Positions 40,105 through 48,759 of a stretch of DNA of 64,000 nucleotides are shown piece by piece. Where the stretch lies: the NCBI GenBank assembly GCA_943330745.2, contig CALQIX020000004.1, forward strand, positions 62,001 to 126,000, read 5' to 3'. The position numbers and the translations under genes were made by a program. Under the pieces are notes generated by a model, which was given only the letters and a program-made list of their open reading frames with translations, was not told the origin of the DNA and ran no database searches. Source of the stretch: Lishizhenia tianjinensis (lineage in GTDB: Bacteria > Bacteroidota > Bacteroidia > Flavobacteriales_D > Crocinitomicaceae). Numbering within the stretch: the first letter of the stretch is position 1; the number at the start of each line of letters is the position of its first letter.

Positions 40105-42339
40105 TTATTGCTTGTTTATTTTGATTGATCTACCTATTGTTGGCACATAAACAATATAAATTCCGTTTGGTAATGAACTTATATCTATCACATTACTTAT
40201 CGTATTCAATGTAAATTCTGAAAGCTTACTTCCCAAAGTGGAATAAATTTCTATTTGAAAATTTGGTTCAAGATTCAACAACTCAACCACAATTTTTCCG
40301 TTTGTAGGGTTTGGATAAATCTGTACTTTAGGTTCATTAAGATTTGCTTCCTCTAAACCAATTGAACTGGAACTATCGTGTTCCAAATGAAATAATCCGC
40401 CTAAATCCTGCCCTATAAATAAATTTAATTTATTATCGTTGTCAATATCACCAATAGCACAAGCACTATAGGCACCAACATTTTTCATTTGACCCAAGAA
40501 ATCAGGCGAAACTAACTCAAAGGTAGAATCTGTAGCGAGATGATCATCTATTCCTTTGTAAAAATAACTTGCGCCAGATAATGAGCCCACCAATAAATAA
40601 TTTGTATCCAAGTAGCTAAAAAAGTGTGGCGTAGCAAATCCATCAGGCGAAACCGTCGTTGATACATCAACTCCCCCCAAAATTGGATTCTTAAGCTCAA
40701 ATATCGGGGCGATAGTAGTTCCGCTATTCTCATAATAGACAATTTCACCTGTTTTCTTTCCAATGATTAAATCTAATTTGCCGTCTGAATTTAAATCAAA
40801 CAACTGAGGCGCTGCATACTGACCAACATTAATGACTTGACCTAAATTATCAGTTACATTTTGAACAGGTGCAGCAAAAGTTAAGAAAGACCCGACTGAG
40901 GTGTTTTTAAAATACGAAACTGAACCATTTTCTAATCCTATGATCATGTCTTTTTTTCCATCATTATCGAGATCTCCAAAGGTTGGCACCATTCTCAATC
41001 CTAAATTTGACTGGGATAAATTAAGAAAATCCGAATCTATGAAATTAAAAATTGGATTATTTATTGTACCTGTATTCTTGTAAAAGGCAATTCTACTTTC
41101 TTTGGATAAACTCGGCTTATAAGCAAAAAAATTGGCCACAAACAAATCCTCCAAGCCGTCATTATCAATATCAACTAGTATTGGAATGGAACCTGTTCCG
41201 TGCTCAATCATATCTTCTTGCAAAAAAGATTTTGTTTCGTATATAAAATTTGGATTCGTATTCGTAGATGAATTCTTGTACTTTAATAAACTTGTTTCAT
41301 TCTCAGATACATTTTTTGCATTTGGCGCGACCAATAGATCTTTTTTCCCATCAAAATCTACATCAACCCAATAAGCCGCGGGAAAAAGTTGCATAGAAGC
41401 GGGGGTTGAATTCGTAGGAAAATTTGGGTCTGCTGAAACCATTAATGAGTTTGAATTAACAGAAGTTCCTCCATTTAGTAATAAATTTAGGGAAGGATAA
41501 GCCACGTCTCCTAAAATCAAATCTTTGACTCCTGACCCATCGTAATCCAGTGCTAAAACGGTTGAACCTGAATGTGCCTTTTCCTGATTCATTGGTTTCA
41601 ATTCAGCATTGGGAACATTGCCAGCTTGACAGGGAGATGTTTGATCATTTAAAAAAACAGTATTCGAATTAACGTCTTCACGAAATCCGCCCCAGCATTC
41701 ATTTTTCAGCTGATACACCAGTGAATCTGAATGCCCATACAATTCTTGACTTAGGTTTTTGTGATATTGCAAATATTCCCCGCTTATGTGATAGGTTAAA
41801 ATATCTATATCGCTATCATTATCTACATCTATAATTGCCGGGATATCAGCAGAGCTTACATATAAATTCAATTGAGTTCCCCAGTTATCAGAATAAAGTA
41901 AATTTTTAGCCAATTCCCAGGTTAAACCAGTTGAACTATTTCCCGTGTTTTTGTATACCTTAACCCCTCCAATTCCGTATGTAAACAAATCATTCTTACC
42001 ATCTCCGTTGTAATCAATACAATGAACACGATACCTGATATCAGACGGAAATAACAAATAACCTTGCGGATTAAACTTGTAAAAACGGATGCCATTTTCT
42101 TGAGCGTTTTCAAATAAACGAATTTGATCATTACTACGGTCAAATACCAGCAAATCCATATCACCATCAAAATCAACGTCAATATCTGAAACCTGCGCGT
42201 AATTTAATCCCCCTGCCCATGGCAGACTTAACTCAATACCATTTTTAAAAATAGGAATGCTATCCCTGAAATTAAACTGGAATTGAGAAAAACCAAATGA
42301 GGAAAAAAAAGAAATTAAAATAAGAGTGAAATAGCGCAT
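40105..42339 (-). CDS. secreted FG-GAP/VCBS repeat protein with T9SS sorting domain
   Basis: A 744-aa exported protein (signal MRYFTLILISFFSSFGFSQ). The body has at least seven FG-GAP-type calcium-binding blades with DxDxDGxxDLxV phrases (SDIDVDFDGDMDLLVF, DYNGDGKNDLFTY, DVDNDSDIDILTY, DYDGSGVKDLILG, DVDFDGKKDLLVA, DIDNDGLEDLFVA, DLDNDGKKDMIIG, DLNSDGKLDLIIG, DIDNDNKLNLFIG), an integrin-like propeller. The end, QIYPNPTNGKIVVEL...GIYIVYV...IKINKQ, is a type A T9SS sorting domain. Probably surface-attached or released; ligand unknown. Confidence 0.88.
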   Translation of the reverse strand: MRYFTLILISFFSSFGFSQFQFNFRDSIPIFKNGIELSLPWAGGLNYAQVSDIDVDFDGDMDLLVFDRSNDQIRLFENAQENGIRFYKFNPQGYLLFPSDIRYRVHCIDYNGDGKNDLFTYGIGGVKVYKNTGNSSTGLTWELAKNLLYSDNWGTQLNLYVSSADIPAIIDVDNDSDIDILTYHISGEYLQYHKNLSQELYGHSDSLVYQLKNECWGGFREDVNSNTVFLNDQTSPCQAGNVPNAELKPMNQEKAHSGSTVLALDYDGSGVKDLILGDVAYPSLNLLLNGGTSVNSNSLMVSADPNFPTNSTPASMQLFPAAYWVDVDFDGKKDLLVAPNAKNVSENETSLLKYKNSSTNTNPNFIYETKSFLQEDMIEHGTGSIPILVDIDNDGLEDLFVANFFAYKPSLSKESRIAFYKNTGTINNPIFNFIDSDFLNLSQSNLGLRMVPTFGDLDNDGKKDMIIGLENGSVSYFKNTSVGSFLTFAAPVQNVTDNLGQVINVGQYAAPQLFDLNSDGKLDLIIGKKTGEIVYYENSGTTIAPIFELKNPILGGVDVSTTVSPDGFATPHFFSYLDTNYLLVGSLSGASYFYKGIDDHLATDSTFELVSPDFLGQMKNVGAYSACAIGDIDNDNKLNLFIGQDLGGLFHLEHDSSSSIGLEEANLNEPKVQIYPNPTNGKIVVELLNLEPNFQIEIYSTLGSKLSEFTLNTISNVIDISSLPNGIYIVYVPTIGRSIKINKQ

Positions 42340-42378
42340 ATTTAAAAATGTAGGTTTAAATTTACAATAAAAAAGGAT

Positions 42379-43632
42379 ATGAAAACATTACTTAGTTTGG
42401 TCTTAATTATAATATCCTCGCATAGCATTGCGCAAGATAGTGTTTCTGTATTATTTATTGGTAATAGCTATGTTTATACGAATGATTTACCAAATACCTT
42501 TAAAAACTTAGCTTTATCTTTAGGTGATATTACAACCGTTGACTCCAAAACAAACGGTGGATTTACGTTTCAAAATCATGTTAACGACCCGCTGACCAAT
42601 CAAAAAATACATGCTCAGCCATGGGATTACGTGATTTTACAAGGCCAAAGTCAAGAAGCTAGTTTTCCTTATGGTCAAGTAAATACGGCTACCCTACCCT
42701 ATGCTGTTCAATTAGCTGATTCTGTTTATGCCAATACCGCTTGTACGCAGGTTCAGTATTTCATGACTTGGGGTAGACAAAATGGAGATCCTCAATGGGA
42801 TTCTATCAATACATTCAACAAAATGAACAAGCGATTGAGAGACGCTTACTTACGCATTGCCGATTCCTCACATTCCAGCGTTGCCGCTGCTGGTCCTGCC
42901 TGGAAATATACTATTGACAACTATCCCACAATCAATTTATTCTCGGCTGATGGCTCCCATCCAAGTGTAGCTGGCACCTATTTAAATGCTTGTGTATTTT
43001 ATAGTTCAATTCTTAAAAAAAGTCCAGTTGGGGCAAGTTATTTGGCTGGCTTAGATCAACTGACTGCCACAACGTTGCAAAATATTGCTGCTTTAACCGT
43101 TTTGGACAGTGTTTCAACCTGGCGATTAAAGCACCATGATTCCTTGGCTCAAGTTAACTTCACTTATGTTACAGGATCTAGTTCGGTAGAAATACAATTT
43201 CAAGGGACAGGAGACTACGTAAACACGTATAGTTGGAGTTTTGGAGATGATTTTTATTCCAATGAGCAAAACCCATCGCATACTTTTGGTTACAATGGTG
43301 TTTTTCCGGTTGAGTTAGTTGGTACTGGAGCGTGCGGTTCGGATACAGTAGTGCAGTTAATCACAATAAATACAGTTCAAGTTCAAGAATTTGATGAAAA
43401 CAATTTTACAGTCAAACAAACAGGAGAAAATCTGATTGAAATTAATTTCAGTAATGATAAATTGTCAACCGATATGATTGAAATTTACTCGGTTTCAGGA
43501 GAAAAAATCCCTTTCAAAACATTAAATTCTTGTGACACCAAACTTGAACTTTATCTTACTGCTAAAGGAGGATTGTTCTTGGTGTTAAATGCATCATTAA
43601 ATCCAGTTGTTAAACGTATTTTCCTCAATTAA
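42379..43632 (+). CDS. secreted SGNH-hydrolase-like protein with PKD domain and C-terminal sorting-type domain
   Basis: A 417-aa exported protein (signal MKTLLSLVLIIISSHSIAQ). SVLFIGNSYVYTNDLP is the SGNH block I (Ser nucleophile in GNS), and DGSHPSVAGTYLNA is block V (Asp-x-x-His), so an esterase or acetylhydrolase is likely; it resembles the DUF4886 branch. A PKD domain follows (YVNTYSWSFGDDFYSNEQNPSHTFGYNGVFPVELVGTG). The last 80 residues resemble a T9SS sorting domain, though the YPNP signature is absent. Divergent from the FG-GAP gene (39 bp gap) and 3 bp before the porin gene. Confidence 0.75.
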   Translation: MKTLLSLVLIIISSHSIAQDSVSVLFIGNSYVYTNDLPNTFKNLALSLGDITTVDSKTNGGFTFQNHVNDPLTNQKIHAQPWDYVILQGQSQEASFPYGQVNTATLPYAVQLADSVYANTACTQVQYFMTWGRQNGDPQWDSINTFNKMNKRLRDAYLRIADSSHSSVAAAGPAWKYTIDNYPTINLFSADGSHPSVAGTYLNACVFYSSILKKSPVGASYLAGLDQLTATTLQNIAALTVLDSVSTWRLKHHDSLAQVNFTYVTGSSSVEIQFQGTGDYVNTYSWSFGDDFYSNEQNPSHTFGYNGVFPVELVGTGACGSDTVVQLITINTVQVQEFDENNFTVKQTGENLIEINFSNDKLSTDMIEIYSVSGEKIPFKTLNSCDTKLELYLTAKGGLFLVLNASLNPVVKRIFLN

Positions 43633-43635
43633 TTC

Positions 43636-44700
43636 ATGCGCTTTTTCTTTCTTGTTTTTTTTCTTTTCAACCTGACATCTGGTAATTGCCAATCTCATAA
43701 ACTAGATTCATCCCTTCAAATTCATGGTGGCATCGATTATTATTTTGGAATGCAGCTTAACGATGTAGAAAGCAAGCAAATTCCGCTTTATGTTTCAAAC
43801 AACGTCCTTGGTGAACCCACGATAAATTTAGCACTTGTTGAAATAAGCTACAAACCAACTAATCGAATTCGTTTTCAGTTTAGTCCAGGATTCGGAAGCT
43901 ACATGAATTCGAATTATGCAGGAGAAAAAAAATGGTCACGATGGATTTACGAAGGATATGTTGGTTTTAAACCAAATAAGAAGAAGGATGAATGGTTAGA
44001 TGTTGGTGTTTTTTCCTCTCCATATACCTATGAATTTGCCAAAGGATGGGAGCAAACATTCATGACACGAGCATTAGCACCGGAATATGTGCCTTATTAC
44101 TTACTAGGTGCACGTTATAAAAAGAAACTTTCTACCCACTTTAATTTGACTTTTTTCTTACTAAATGGTTGGCAACACATCGATTTCCAAAAGAAAATAC
44201 CTTCATTAGGTACACAATTGGAATATACAAAAAACAAACATTACGTCAGCTGGACGACATATCACGGCAATGAAAAAAGCAACCAAAATCCGTTGTTTGG
44301 GTATCGTTTTTTTACGGAAATGAGCTGGATATTCACTTCGAAAAATGTTAAACTCCTCAGCTGTGGATATATAGGAATGCAACAAAAAGAAACTAAATTC
44401 TTGCCCTGGGGTCAGTTCAATTTTTCTGGAGAATTTAAAATCCAAGATAACTTATTCTTGAATAGTCGCTTTGAACATTTTGTTGACCCGCACAATATTC
44501 AACTTGTTCAAGCCAACACACCCGGATTCAATTGCAGTGGACTCAGTTTAGGATTGCGTTATAACCTGACAAATCACTTAACTTTTCGTTTCGAAACCAA
44601 AGCATTGACGGATAACACAAACGCTGGATATTTTAATAAAAAAGGGCAACAAATTAAATTGCTACCCCTTAGTTTTTTAGGAATACAAATCAAATTTTAA
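43636..44700 (+). CDS. outer-membrane beta-barrel porin, Bbp2/OmpL-like (copy A)
   Basis: A 354-aa protein with a signal peptide (MRFFFLVFFLFNLTSGNCQ). Features shared with the Bbp2 family are an initial GGIDYYFGMQL strand, EISYKPTNRIRFQFSPGFG, WIYEGYVGF, DVGVFSSPYTYEFAKGWEQTFMTRALAPEY, LLNGWQHI, and a final strand LSFLGIQIKF ending in Phe. It should form a diffusion channel, substrate unknown. It is convergent with the next gene and overlaps its 3' end by 4 bp; the two are distant paralogues. Confidence 0.8.
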   Translation: MRFFFLVFFLFNLTSGNCQSHKLDSSLQIHGGIDYYFGMQLNDVESKQIPLYVSNNVLGEPTINLALVEISYKPTNRIRFQFSPGFGSYMNSNYAGEKKWSRWIYEGYVGFKPNKKKDEWLDVGVFSSPYTYEFAKGWEQTFMTRALAPEYVPYYLLGARYKKKLSTHFNLTFFLLNGWQHIDFQKKIPSLGTQLEYTKNKHYVSWTTYHGNEKSNQNPLFGYRFFTEMSWIFTSKNVKLLSCGYIGMQQKETKFLPWGQFNFSGEFKIQDNLFLNSRFEHFVDPHNIQLVQANTPGFNCSGLSLGLRYNLTNHLTFRFETKALTDNTNAGYFNKKGQQIKLLPLSFLGIQIKF

Positions 44701-45845
44701 TGCCCAATTGGAATTTTTTTCCAATGTAAATCAAATTGTGCCGAAAGAATAAAAAGTAGGTCATTATTCTTCAATGTACCATCCTTATATGGATATACTG
44801 GGTCCTTGGAACTGGCATAGCGGCATTCAAATCTTAATACGGAATGCTCATTAATATTATAATCTATTCCTAAAGAACCTCCAATGAATTGGAAACCATG
44901 TATCGTATTGGTTTTAACTTCTGGAATAATTTGGTGAGGATCGTAAAAACTTTCAATACGAGTAGCAAAAGTCCAAGTTTCATTCAATTTATAGCGATAG
45001 TATATCGATGCTGAAGTCCATAAATTAAACGTTTCTATGGCGAAAGAATCACGTTGACACCCTATATCCCATAATACGGCGAGACTATTTCGTTCTGACA
45101 AATTAAATTGCGTAAAGAAATTACTGTAATAGCGTCTCAAATTAAGACTCTCAATCTTCGATTCATTGGTTGTCATCGTTCCCCAATTAACAATCAATTT
45201 TTCAGTTTCATAACGGATTAAAGCACCTAAGGATTTATTGTGATTGGTTTCACGCAATGTTTGCCATCCATTGGCAACTTGAAGTTTAAATTTCCAATTT
45301 TTATACTGATAATTCAACCGCGCACCCAGATCAAAATCGGGAGCAAAATCAGTCATCACAGCACGCGACAGGAACCAATTTTCTTTATTGATAAAGCCTT
45401 CATACCCATAAAAAGCAGGCATAATACCTACCTCTAAACCTAGATTTTCCTTCAATTCAAATTCTGAACTTAGTTCTCGAATTCGTTTTAATAGCATAGG
45501 TTCGCTTTCATACATTTTATCCACCACTCCACCATGATTCATAGCAAACGTGGAGCGAAAACGGTTTGTATGAACGGATGCTTCAAGAAAAGAATAGCCA
45601 ATATCAAATTGATTTACATGCAAGGGATTGGAACCAAAAGGCCTATCATTATCGTTTTCACGGTTTAAATCAAATGCATAGTTGACGTCCGAATAAAATC
45701 GGAGATTAAAAAAATTGTTTTTTTGTTTAAGCGAATCGCTCTCTGGAAAAAAACGCATAGAATCTATTTCATTGGCAGAACTATTTTCTACAAAAAACAG
45801 AATAAAGAAAACAGCCAAAATTTGGCTGAACAAGGAAGATTTCAT
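44697..45845 (-). CDS. outer-membrane beta-barrel porin, Bbp2/OmpL-like (copy B)
   Basis: A 382-aa protein with a signal peptide (QILAVFFILFFVENSSA). Shared landmarks with copy A are FYSDVNYAFDLN, LEASVHTNRFRSTFAMNHG, LEVGIMPAFYGYEGFINKENWFLSRAVMTDFAPDFDLGARL, VANGWQTL, ATRIESFYDPHQI (copy A: NSRFEHFVDPHNI) and GGSLGIDYNINEHSVLRFE. It lies tail-to-tail with copy A. Confidence 0.8.
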   Translation of the reverse strand: MKSSLFSQILAVFFILFFVENSSANEIDSMRFFPESDSLKQKNNFFNLRFYSDVNYAFDLNRENDNDRPFGSNPLHVNQFDIGYSFLEASVHTNRFRSTFAMNHGGVVDKMYESEPMLLKRIRELSSEFELKENLGLEVGIMPAFYGYEGFINKENWFLSRAVMTDFAPDFDLGARLNYQYKNWKFKLQVANGWQTLRETNHNKSLGALIRYETEKLIVNWGTMTTNESKIESLNLRRYYSNFFTQFNLSERNSLAVLWDIGCQRDSFAIETFNLWTSASIYYRYKLNETWTFATRIESFYDPHQIIPEVKTNTIHGFQFIGGSLGIDYNINEHSVLRFECRYASSKDPVYPYKDGTLKNNDLLFILSAQFDLHWKKIPIGH

Positions 45846-45892
45846 TATTCAAAAATTTAAATTAATACTCAATTACAATAACTGAAGTATTA

Positions 45893-46249
45893 CTAAATTC
45901 GAATAACTCGAAGAGAAATATATAATTTAGAATTATACGTTAACAATGAATCCCTCAGAACTTTTTCTGAAAGCGTATAATTACTTTTGTAAAATTGAAT
46001 GATGCAAATTTTCTCAAAAAAATTACCTGATGTAATTTTAAAACCAGAATTAACTCTGAAAATACGACCATTAGAGAACCGATTTCCAATTTTCTTGTTG
46101 AGGGGATGATTATCTGAAACATCCATATCTACATTTCCAAGATTTATATCTATTGGCTGCCGTAGCTTAATTGGAGAACGCGCAAGAATAGAATTTGCAC
46201 TCAAAAGAGTAACAATCAGTAGACATAGTATTTTTGAAAATCTTTTCAT
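45893..46249 (-). CDS. small secreted protein of unknown function
   Basis: A 118-aa protein with a signal peptide (KILCLLIVTLLSANSILA). The mature 95 residues (RSPIKLRQPIDINLGNVDMDVSDNH, FRVNSGFKITSG, KLYISLRVIRI) look like beta strands; no family recognised. A minus-strand TACTTTTG box (46261-46268), a full TAnnTTTG match, lies 12 nt upstream of the ATG and supports expression. Confidence 0.6.
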   Translation of the reverse strand: MKRFSKILCLLIVTLLSANSILARSPIKLRQPIDINLGNVDMDVSDNHPLNKKIGNRFSNGRIFRVNSGFKITSGNFFEKICIIQFYKSNYTLSEKVLRDSLLTYNSKLYISLRVIRI

Positions 46250-46310
46250 TTTTACGGGCGCAAAAGTACGCTTTTTGTAAATTAAAACCCTAATTTTACA
46301 CTAAAAAACA

Positions 46311-47075
46311 ATGAAAATCATTTCATTTAACGTTAATGGAATCCGAGCTATTACAGGAAAATCTTTTCTTCAAGATATGCAACGGATCAACGCTGATATA
46401 ATTTGTTTACAAGAAACAAAAGCAACGGTTGATCAAGTTAAAGAAACGGTAGCCTCTTTGAGCGAATATCATGTTTTTGCGCATGAAGCGGACAAAAAAG
46501 GATATTCCGGGACAGCAATCTTAACCAAAACAAAACCACACAATATCACCTATCATATTGGAATAGAAGAACATGACAAGGAAGGACGAACTATTTGTGC
46601 TGAGTATGATGAATTTTTTCTGGTTAATGTATACGTTCCCAATTCAGGTAGTGAACTGGCCAGATTAGGATATAGACAAACATGGGATCGTGACTTTTTA
46701 TCGTTTTTAAAGAACTTAGAAAAAATTAAACCTGTGATTGTATGTGGCGATTTTAATGTGGCACACAAAGCAATTGATTTGGCAAGACCAAAAGCCAATT
46801 ACAATAAATCAGCTGGGTTCATGCAAGAAGAAATTGATGGCATGGACGCATTTACTACCCATGGTTTGATGGATACATTCCGATACATTCACAAGGAAGC
46901 GATTGATAAATATACTTGGTGGAGTTACCGTGCCGGTGCGCGAGAAAAAAACATTGGTTGGAGAATCGATTACTTTTTAGTATCTCAATCATACCTCGGT
47001 AAAGTTACCGATGCTTTTATATTAAATGAAATTCACGGTTCTGATCATTGTCCGGTTGGAATCACCTTAAATTAA
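46311..47075 (+). CDS. xth: exodeoxyribonuclease III / AP endonuclease
   Basis: A 254-aa endonuclease/exonuclease/phosphatase-fold enzyme for base-excision repair. MKIISFNVNGIRAI, IICLQETKA (metal Glu), VYVPNSG, VCGDFNVAHKAIDLARPKAN (Asp-x-Asn), WWSYRAGAREKNIGWRIDYFLVS and the final GSDHCPVGITL (catalytic Asp-His) are intact. The length matches E. coli xthA. It is followed 10 bp later by another EEP-fold gene. Confidence 0.96.
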   Translation: MKIISFNVNGIRAITGKSFLQDMQRINADIICLQETKATVDQVKETVASLSEYHVFAHEADKKGYSGTAILTKTKPHNITYHIGIEEHDKEGRTICAEYDEFFLVNVYVPNSGSELARLGYRQTWDRDFLSFLKNLEKIKPVIVCGDFNVAHKAIDLARPKANYNKSAGFMQEEIDGMDAFTTHGLMDTFRYIHKEAIDKYTWWSYRAGAREKNIGWRIDYFLVSQSYLGKVTDAFILNEIHGSDHCPVGITLN

Positions 47076-47085
47076 CACCTTATTC

Positions 47086-48036
47086 ATGAACAGAATTATT
47101 TCCCTTGCATGCATATTCCTTATTTCAAGTTGTGCAATAAGCCAAAAGAAAACAGAAACAATTGCTTTTTATAATGTAGAAAACCTTTTCGATGTCGAGG
47201 ACGGTCCGAATGATGATTCAGAATTTTTACCGGAAGGAAAAAACCAGTGGACCAAAGATCGGTACGAGGAAAAATTAAGCCACATAAGAAAAGTACTTGG
47301 TGATCTTTCTTACCCCGCTCTTGTTGGTTTTTGTGAAATTGAAAATGAAGCCGTTTTAAAAGCGCTCATTTCAGGAGATAAACAGTTAACAAATTACGGG
47401 GTTGTCCATCACGAAAGTCCAGATGCTAGAGGCATTGATGTTGGTTTTATCTACAATACGAGTAAATTGAAATTAATTTCTTCAGGGAAAATTAGATTTA
47501 CGCTTCCGGGTGACACAGAGCCTAAATCAAGGGATATTGTTTGGGGGAAATTTGTTGCAGCAAAAGACACACTATTTGCGATGGTAAATCATTGGCCGAG
47601 TAGAAGAACCGATGATAGCGAACCAAAACGCATTAAAGCTGCAGAAAGCGCACGCTTGTTTATTGATTCAGTTTTAAAAGTCAATTCGAACGCGAAAATC
47701 GTATTCATGGGAGATTTAAATGATCATCCATCTGATAAAGCACCAAAATTAATTTCTGAAAAGCTTACGCCAATGATTAGTAAGGCATCTGGCGAATTTG
47801 GAGGTACTCACCAATACAAGAATGAATGGGATGTATTGGATCATATCATGGTATCGGCAGGATTTCAAAAAGGCAAACTGAAAGTGATACCCAATTCAGG
47901 TAAAATCAATTCATTTTCCTATTTAATAGAGGAATACAAAGGAAACAAACAACCTTTCCGAACCTATGTAGGTACGAAATATTTAGGTGGATATTCGGAT
48001 CACTTACCCGTTTCTATTCAGGTGAAATTCAAGTAA
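47086..48036 (+). CDS. exported endonuclease/exonuclease/phosphatase family protein
   Basis: A 316-aa EEP-fold protein with an N-terminal signal (MNRIISLACIFLISSC, a lipobox-like ISSC at residue 16, then AISQ). Motifs: IAFYNVENLFDVEDGPNDDSEFLPEGKNQWTKDRYEEKL, LVGFCEIENEAV (metal Glu), MVNHWPSRR, VFMGDLNDHPSD and SDHLPVSIQV (Asp-His). It is likely a periplasmic or outer-membrane phosphodiesterase or nuclease; the substrate cannot be read. Co-oriented with xth. Confidence 0.87.
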   Translation: MNRIISLACIFLISSCAISQKKTETIAFYNVENLFDVEDGPNDDSEFLPEGKNQWTKDRYEEKLSHIRKVLGDLSYPALVGFCEIENEAVLKALISGDKQLTNYGVVHHESPDARGIDVGFIYNTSKLKLISSGKIRFTLPGDTEPKSRDIVWGKFVAAKDTLFAMVNHWPSRRTDDSEPKRIKAAESARLFIDSVLKVNSNAKIVFMGDLNDHPSDKAPKLISEKLTPMISKASGEFGGTHQYKNEWDVLDHIMVSAGFQKGKLKVIPNSGKINSFSYLIEEYKGNKQPFRTYVGTKYLGGYSDHLPVSIQVKFK

Positions 48037-48136
48037 AAAAAGGGAGATTTACCCATTTAGATACTTACAATTGGTTGGAATAATTCCTCTGCTCTAACAG
48101 TGATTTAATGATTCAAGATTACTTTTGAAACAAGAT

Positions 48137-48751
48137 TTATTTATTTTGCAATTTATTCAATGCATCAATGCTGGATTGCACGCCTAATTTCTGATAGATA
48201 TTGTAAATGTGTTTTTTCACGGTGGTAAGTGATAAAAAGAGTCTGTCAGCTATTTCTTTGTGTCTTAGGCCGTCAAATATGAGAAGAATAATTTCTTCCT
48301 CTCGCGAAGTTAGCTGATGCTTTTTAATCGCATTGCTTAATGCTTGGTCTTTAGAAATTATGGCTGAGGACGATTTGAGGGAATAACTAAACATGGCAAT
48401 TTCAATAGCAGAATAGAGTTCATCATTGCTAAACGGTTTGATAAGAAAAGCATTCGGTAAGGTTTCCTTACAACGCTCTATTGTAGCCTTATCACTATTC
48501 GCCGTTAAATAGATAATTGGAATAGAATAATTTGCATTAATAAAATGCCCTAAATCAATCCCATCCAACTCAGCATTTAGGTTAATATCTAATAATACAA
48601 TAGTTGGTTTTTCATGTTCTAACATGTACACTGCTTTTTCATATGATCGAGCCGGTGTACAATAATTATAATTCAAGGTTTGAAGTGCCAAACAAATTGT
48701 ATCTCCGATAATCATTTCATCCTCTACAATACCTACTTTTATTCGCTCCAT
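48137..48751 (-). CDS. LuxR/NarL-family response regulator
   Basis: A 204-aa protein. The receiver domain has acidic E10/D11/E12, phospho-acceptor D55 (IVLLDINLNAELDG), T83 (YLTANSD) and K105 (LIKPFSND). The C-terminal LuxR helix-turn-helix (LTSREEEIILLIFDGLRHKEIADRLFLSLTTVKKHIYNIYQKLGVQSS) binds DNA. It begins 8 bp after the sensor kinase and is its likely partner; targets unknown, the nearby collagen-like operon being one candidate by proximity only. Confidence 0.93.
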   Translation of the reverse strand: MERIKVGIVEDEMIIGDTICLALQTLNYNYCTPARSYEKAVYMLEHEKPTIVLLDINLNAELDGIDLGHFINANYSIPIIYLTANSDKATIERCKETLPNAFLIKPFSNDELYSAIEIAMFSYSLKSSSAIISKDQALSNAIKKHQLTSREEEIILLIFDGLRHKEIADRLFLSLTTVKKHIYNIYQKLGVQSSIDALNKLQNK

Positions 48752-48759
48752 GGAAATTT

